Source: DASVCS01 sp036381495 (lineage in GTDB: Bacteria > Gemmatimonadota > Gemmatimonadetes > Longimicrobiales > RSA9). From it: a DNA stretch of 6,475 nucleotides. The notes below the pieces were generated by a model, which was not told the origin of the DNA, did no database searches, and was given only the letters and a program-made list of their open reading frames with translations. The position numbers and the translations under genes are program-made. Below, piece by piece: positions 3,816 to 6,475 of the stretch. Each line of letters opens with the position of its first letter. Within the stretch, counting starts at the first letter, position 1. The DNA is taken from assembly GCA_036381495.1 (NCBI GenBank), contig DASVCS010000039.1, forward strand, positions 1 through 6,475. Direction: 5' to 3'.

Positions 3816-6272
3816 ATGAGCGACATCGCCTGGCGCACGATTCACGAGCTGACCCACGCGCTCCGCTCGGTCCGCAAGGGCCGGGGGCTGACGCTCGCGG
3901 TGGTGCTGGTGCTCGGCCTCGGCATCGGCGCGGCCGCGACGTTCTTCTCGTTGCTGGACGGCCTCCTGTTGCGGCCGCTGTCGTACGGCGATCCCGGCAC
4001 GCTGGTGGCGCTGAACGAGGCCCGAGTCGGCGAATACAGCTATGCGGAGGTGACGAGCGGCACGTTCCGGGCGCTCCGGTCGATGACGGCGGCGTCGTTC
4101 GCGGGGATCGAGGGCTACCGCCCGGACGAGATCCGTTTATCGATGGATGGCGAGGTGCGCGTCGCCGAGGGAGCGCGCATCACGCCCGGCCTGCTCGCGC
4201 TGCTGGGCGTGGCGCCGGCGCTGGGCGCGGTCCCCGTCGCGGGCGCGCCGGACTCGCCGCGCCTCGTAGTCCTGAGCGATGGGCTCTGGCGCGGGGCGTT
4301 CGGTGGCGATCCGGACGTGGTGGGCCGCACGATCGTGGTCGCCGGGCAGGAGACGCGGGTGGCGGCGGTGATGCCGCCGGGCTTCGGCTTCCCGCAGTCC
4401 GCGCGGCTCTGGCTCGTCGTCCCGGAGCTGGCCGCCGCGAGTGACGCCGAGACGGTGAACACGGTCGCGCGGCTCGCGCCCGGCATCTCTCTCGATGAGG
4501 CGCGCGGGGAGCTGGACCGGCTGTCGGCCTCGCTCGCGGAGCGCGAGGGCATGGGCGTGGGCCCCCGACTCGAGCTCAGGGACGAGGTCGTCCAGCGCAG
4601 CGGGGGCGGGCTCGGGATCATCTCGTGGTTCTTCTTCGCGTCGGGGATCCTGCTGCTCCTGCTGGTCGCGACGAACGTGGCCGCGCTCGTCACGGTCTGG
4701 CATGTCCGGCGCCGCGGCGAGCTCGCGGTCCGCGCCGCGCTGGGCGCCGGGCCCGGCCGCCTGCTCGGCCGTTCACTCGCCGAGAGCACGATCCTGGCGC
4801 TGCTGGGCGGGGCGTTGGGGCTCGGGCTGGCGCGCATCGGGATGGCGATCCTGCCGCGGCTGCTCGGCGCGAACATGCCTTCGTGGTTCGCGCTCCGGCT
4901 GGACGGGCGCGTGGTGCTCTTCACGACCGCGGCCTCGCTCGGCGCCGTGTTCCTCTTCGGCCTCGGGCCGGCGAAGCGCGCCTCGCGGCTCTCGCTCGAA
5001 GGGACGCTCCGGGGGGCGGCCGCCGGGCTCACGCCCGGCCGCGCGGAGCAGCGACGGCGGCGCCGGCTCGTGGGCGCACAGGTCGCGATCTCGACCCTCC
5101 TCGTCGGCCTCACCGCGCTCTTCGTTTCGACGGCCGCACACCTGGGCGCGGTCGATCCCGGCTACCCGGCGGCCAACATCCTCGCGCTCCGCCTCGCCCC
5201 GCCGGAAGCGGAGTCGGCGGAACGGTCCGGGCTCCATGCCGCGGCGCTCGCCGGCCGGCTCGAGCGCTGCCGCGCGGCCGTCGCCGCGCTCGATGGCGTG
5301 GCGGCCGTCTCGTACGAGGGAGGCCTGTCCGGCCTGGTTTCCGGACCGGTCGTGGGCGACGCGCGCGATCCGCTGGATGTGCGACCGTTCGTGAACGGCC
5401 GGAGCCTGTTCGCGTTGGGGCTGCGCGCGGACGTGAGGGTCGTCGGGCCCGACTACCTCCGGGCGATGGGCCTCGAGCGCGTCGAGGGGCGCGGCTTCGC
5501 GCCGGGCGATACGGCCGGCGCGCCGCTGGTCGGGCTGATCACGCGCAGCGGGGCCGAGCGGCTCTGGCGGGGCGAGCAGGTGCTCGGCAGACGCCTGACG
5601 CTCGGGGCGGATGGCCCCGCGATCCGCATCATCGGCGTCGTCGCCGACCGCAACCAGGTCGTCGACGGCCGGCGCGGCACCCGGGTTCGACGCGTCGAAG
5701 AGGTCTACCTCTCCGCGGCCCAGGCACGCATGAGAACGCCGGAGATCCTGGTGCGGACGGATGGTCCGGCGCTCGAGCGGCTCCCGGCCGTCCGCGACCG
5801 GCTCGCCGCGACCACCCCCGCGCCCGCGGTCGCCCGGGCGACGACGCTGGCGGCCGAATTCGGCCTGGCGGCCCGGATCCGCTGGATCCTCGCGCGCGTC
5901 CTGCTCTTCCTCGCCGCCGCCGCCCTGCTGATCTCGGTCATCGGACTCTTCGGCCTGGTCGCCGAACTCGTGGCACGGCGCAGGCGCGAGATCGGCATCC
6001 GGCTCGCACTCGGCGCCGAACCTCGCCGGCTGGTTCGGACCATCACGTGGCCGGGACTCCGCCTGACCGTCCTGGGCGCCGCGCTCGGACTCGGCCTCGC
6101 GGCGGCCGCCGCGCCGCTCGTCGGGATCTTCCTGTACGATTCGCGCCTCTTCGATCCGCTCACGCTCCTGACCGTCCTCGCGACGATGCTCGGCGCGGGC
6201 GGGCTGGCCAGCTACCTCCCCGCGCGTCGCACGGCCGGAGTCGAGCCGACGGAGGCACTCGCCCCGGAGTAG
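3816..6272 (+). CDS. ADOP-type ABC transporter permease (duplicated FtsX/MacB-like)
   Basis: This is an 818-residue inner-membrane protein with two MacB-periplasmic-core plus FtsX units, as in acidobacterial duplicated orphan permeases, usually about 800-900 residues. TM1 spans roughly 25-47, followed by LRPLSYGDPGTLV and periplasmic domain 1 (about 50-265, with the VVGRTIVVAGQ and AAVMPPGFGFP signatures). TM2-4 lie near 268-294, 322-346 and 366-388. TM5 (about 419-443) opens the second unit, periplasmic domain 2 spans about 444-688, and TM6-8 lie near 694-718, 748-772 and 782-805. Both units carry the FtsX coupling motif: RRRGELAVRAALGAGPGRLL in the first and RRRREIGIRLALGAEPRRLV in the second. 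The C-terminus ends YLPARRTAGVEPTEALAPE, the family's usual finish. No Walker A/B ATPase is encoded in the window, and no PadR-like N-terminal domain is attached. Substrate is unknown; MacB-type relatives use mechanotransmission to export peptides, drugs or lipoproteins. A GGGAGG Shine-Dalgarno (3803-3808) lies 7 nt before the ATG. Confidence 0.93.
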   Translation: MSDIAWRTIHELTHALRSVRKGRGLTLAVVLVLGLGIGAAATFFSLLDGLLLRPLSYGDPGTLVALNEARVGEYSYAEVTSGTFRALRSMTAASFAGIEGYRPDEIRLSMDGEVRVAEGARITPGLLALLGVAPALGAVPVAGAPDSPRLVVLSDGLWRGAFGGDPDVVGRTIVVAGQETRVAAVMPPGFGFPQSARLWLVVPELAAASDAETVNTVARLAPGISLDEARGELDRLSASLAEREGMGVGPRLELRDEVVQRSGGGLGIISWFFFASGILLLLLVATNVAALVTVWHVRRRGELAVRAALGAGPGRLLGRSLAESTILALLGGALGLGLARIGMAILPRLLGANMPSWFALRLDGRVVLFTTAASLGAVFLFGLGPAKRASRLSLEGTLRGAAAGLTPGRAEQRRRRRLVGAQVAISTLLVGLTALFVSTAAHLGAVDPGYPAANILALRLAPPEAESAERSGLHAAALAGRLERCRAAVAALDGVAAVSYEGGLSGLVSGPVVGDARDPLDVRPFVNGRSLFALGLRADVRVVGPDYLRAMGLERVEGRGFAPGDTAGAPLVGLITRSGAERLWRGEQVLGRRLTLGADGPAIRIIGVVADRNQVVDGRRGTRVRRVEEVYLSAAQARMRTPEILVRTDGPALERLPAVRDRLAATTPAPAVARATTLAAEFGLAARIRWILARVLLFLAAAALLISVIGLFGLVAELVARRRREIGIRLALGAEPRRLVRTITWPGLRLTVLGAALGLGLAAAAAPLVGIFLYDSRLFDPLTLLTVLATMLGAGGLASYLPARRTAGVEPTEALAPE

Positions 6273-6373
6273 AACGGTCGTCGCATCATTTCGGAGTCGC
6301 ACCCGCCCGCGGACCGAGCGCGGCGAGCGTCCACGCGGCTCCGAACCGGCGAGCGAACCGATCCCGGCGCCGC

Positions 6374-6396
6374 GGGCGCGGAACCCGACGGCGCCC
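6374..6396. terminator. Weak GC hairpin downstream of the permease
   Basis: GGGCGC (6374-6379) and GCGCCC (6391-6396) can pair around an 11-nt loop, about 100 nt after the permease stop codon. There is no T-run and the stem is short, so this is a weak terminator candidate. The rest of 6273-6446 shows no recognisable feature. Confidence 0.22.
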
Positions 6397-6446
6397 TGCG
6401 CGATTTCACATTCGGCACGATCGCGACCCCACGACCGGGAGTGGCC

Positions 6447-6475
6447 ATGTCACGCCTCGCCGTCCACAGCGCCGC
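6447..6475 (+). CDS. Possible start of a further gene, truncated by the window edge
   Basis: GGGAG (6437-6441) is followed after 5 nt by ATG at 6447. The frame stays open to the window end and encodes MSRLAVHSA plus a partial Ala codon. Nine residues are too few for family assignment. The Shine-Dalgarno spacing and the 174-nt distance from the permease stop make a new gene credible, but chance is also possible. Confidence 0.35.

Noticed and set aside
3539..4444. 301-codon plus-strand frame covering the repeat array and the start of the permease
   Set aside because: Arg/Gly-rich shadow in another frame. Its first residues merely translate the tandem repeats, and no Shine-Dalgarno or domain is present.
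4773..6302. 509-codon minus-strand frame opposite the permease
   Set aside because: Dominated by Arg, Glu, Pro and Ala without hydrophobic core or domain; a typical antisense shadow of a GC-rich membrane protein gene.

Overview
This 6.5 kb window is GC-rich bacterial DNA. Two features suggest Gemmatimonadota, or a neighbouring group such as Acidobacteriota: a secreted 6-bladed beta-propeller protein with a GRKGGGPGEY motif, and an 818-residue duplicated FtsX/MacB-type permease with no ATPase beside it (ADOP type). The small ArsR+VOC and ArsR+SRPBCC modules are also common in Actinobacteria, so they do not settle the taxonomy.

Layout from left to right. (1) Bases 1-154, minus strand: N-terminal 51 codons of a YciI/DGPF-family protein running off the left edge. 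(2) Bases 155-530: divergent intergenic region with a nested inverted repeat in the YciI leader. (3) Bases 531-1775, plus strand: exported 6-bladed beta-propeller protein. (4) Bases 1905-2615, plus strand: a two-gene operon of a small ArsR-type winged-helix regulator (GTG start at 1942, apparently leaderless) and a VOC/glyoxalase-fold protein. The promoter is TTGACA-18-GATACT, and its spacer is filled by a TGCAAG-N6-CTTGCA inverted repeat. (5) Bases 2631-2663: a perfect 13-bp hairpin between convergent genes. (6) Bases 3463-2672, minus strand: one reading frame joining an ArsR-type regulator to an SRPBCC/AHSA1 domain, with a good internal Shine-Dalgarno and ATG at the junction. Its promoter carries a GTAAG-N6-CTTAC inverted repeat. 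(7) Bases 3464-3815: divergent intergenic region with three tandem 20-bp repeats. (8) Bases 3816-6272, plus strand: ADOP-type permease. (9) Bases 6273-6475: trailer, with a possible start of another gene at 6447.

The central theme is two parallel modules facing each other across a shared hairpin. Each pairs an ArsR-fold repressor with a small ligand-binding-fold protein: VOC as a separate gene in one, SRPBCC in frame with the regulator in the other. Each has a probable autoregulatory operator with a 6-nt gap between half-sites and an almost leaderless start. Effector ligands are unknown, and neither regulator keeps the classic ArsR ELCVC metal-binding motif.

No mobile element, CRISPR array, tRNA or rRNA was seen. 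Most genes belong to recognised families. The more unusual signals are regulatory: the operator/promoter geometry, the in-frame fusion with retained internal start signals, and the 20-bp triple repeat carrying -10-like cores.
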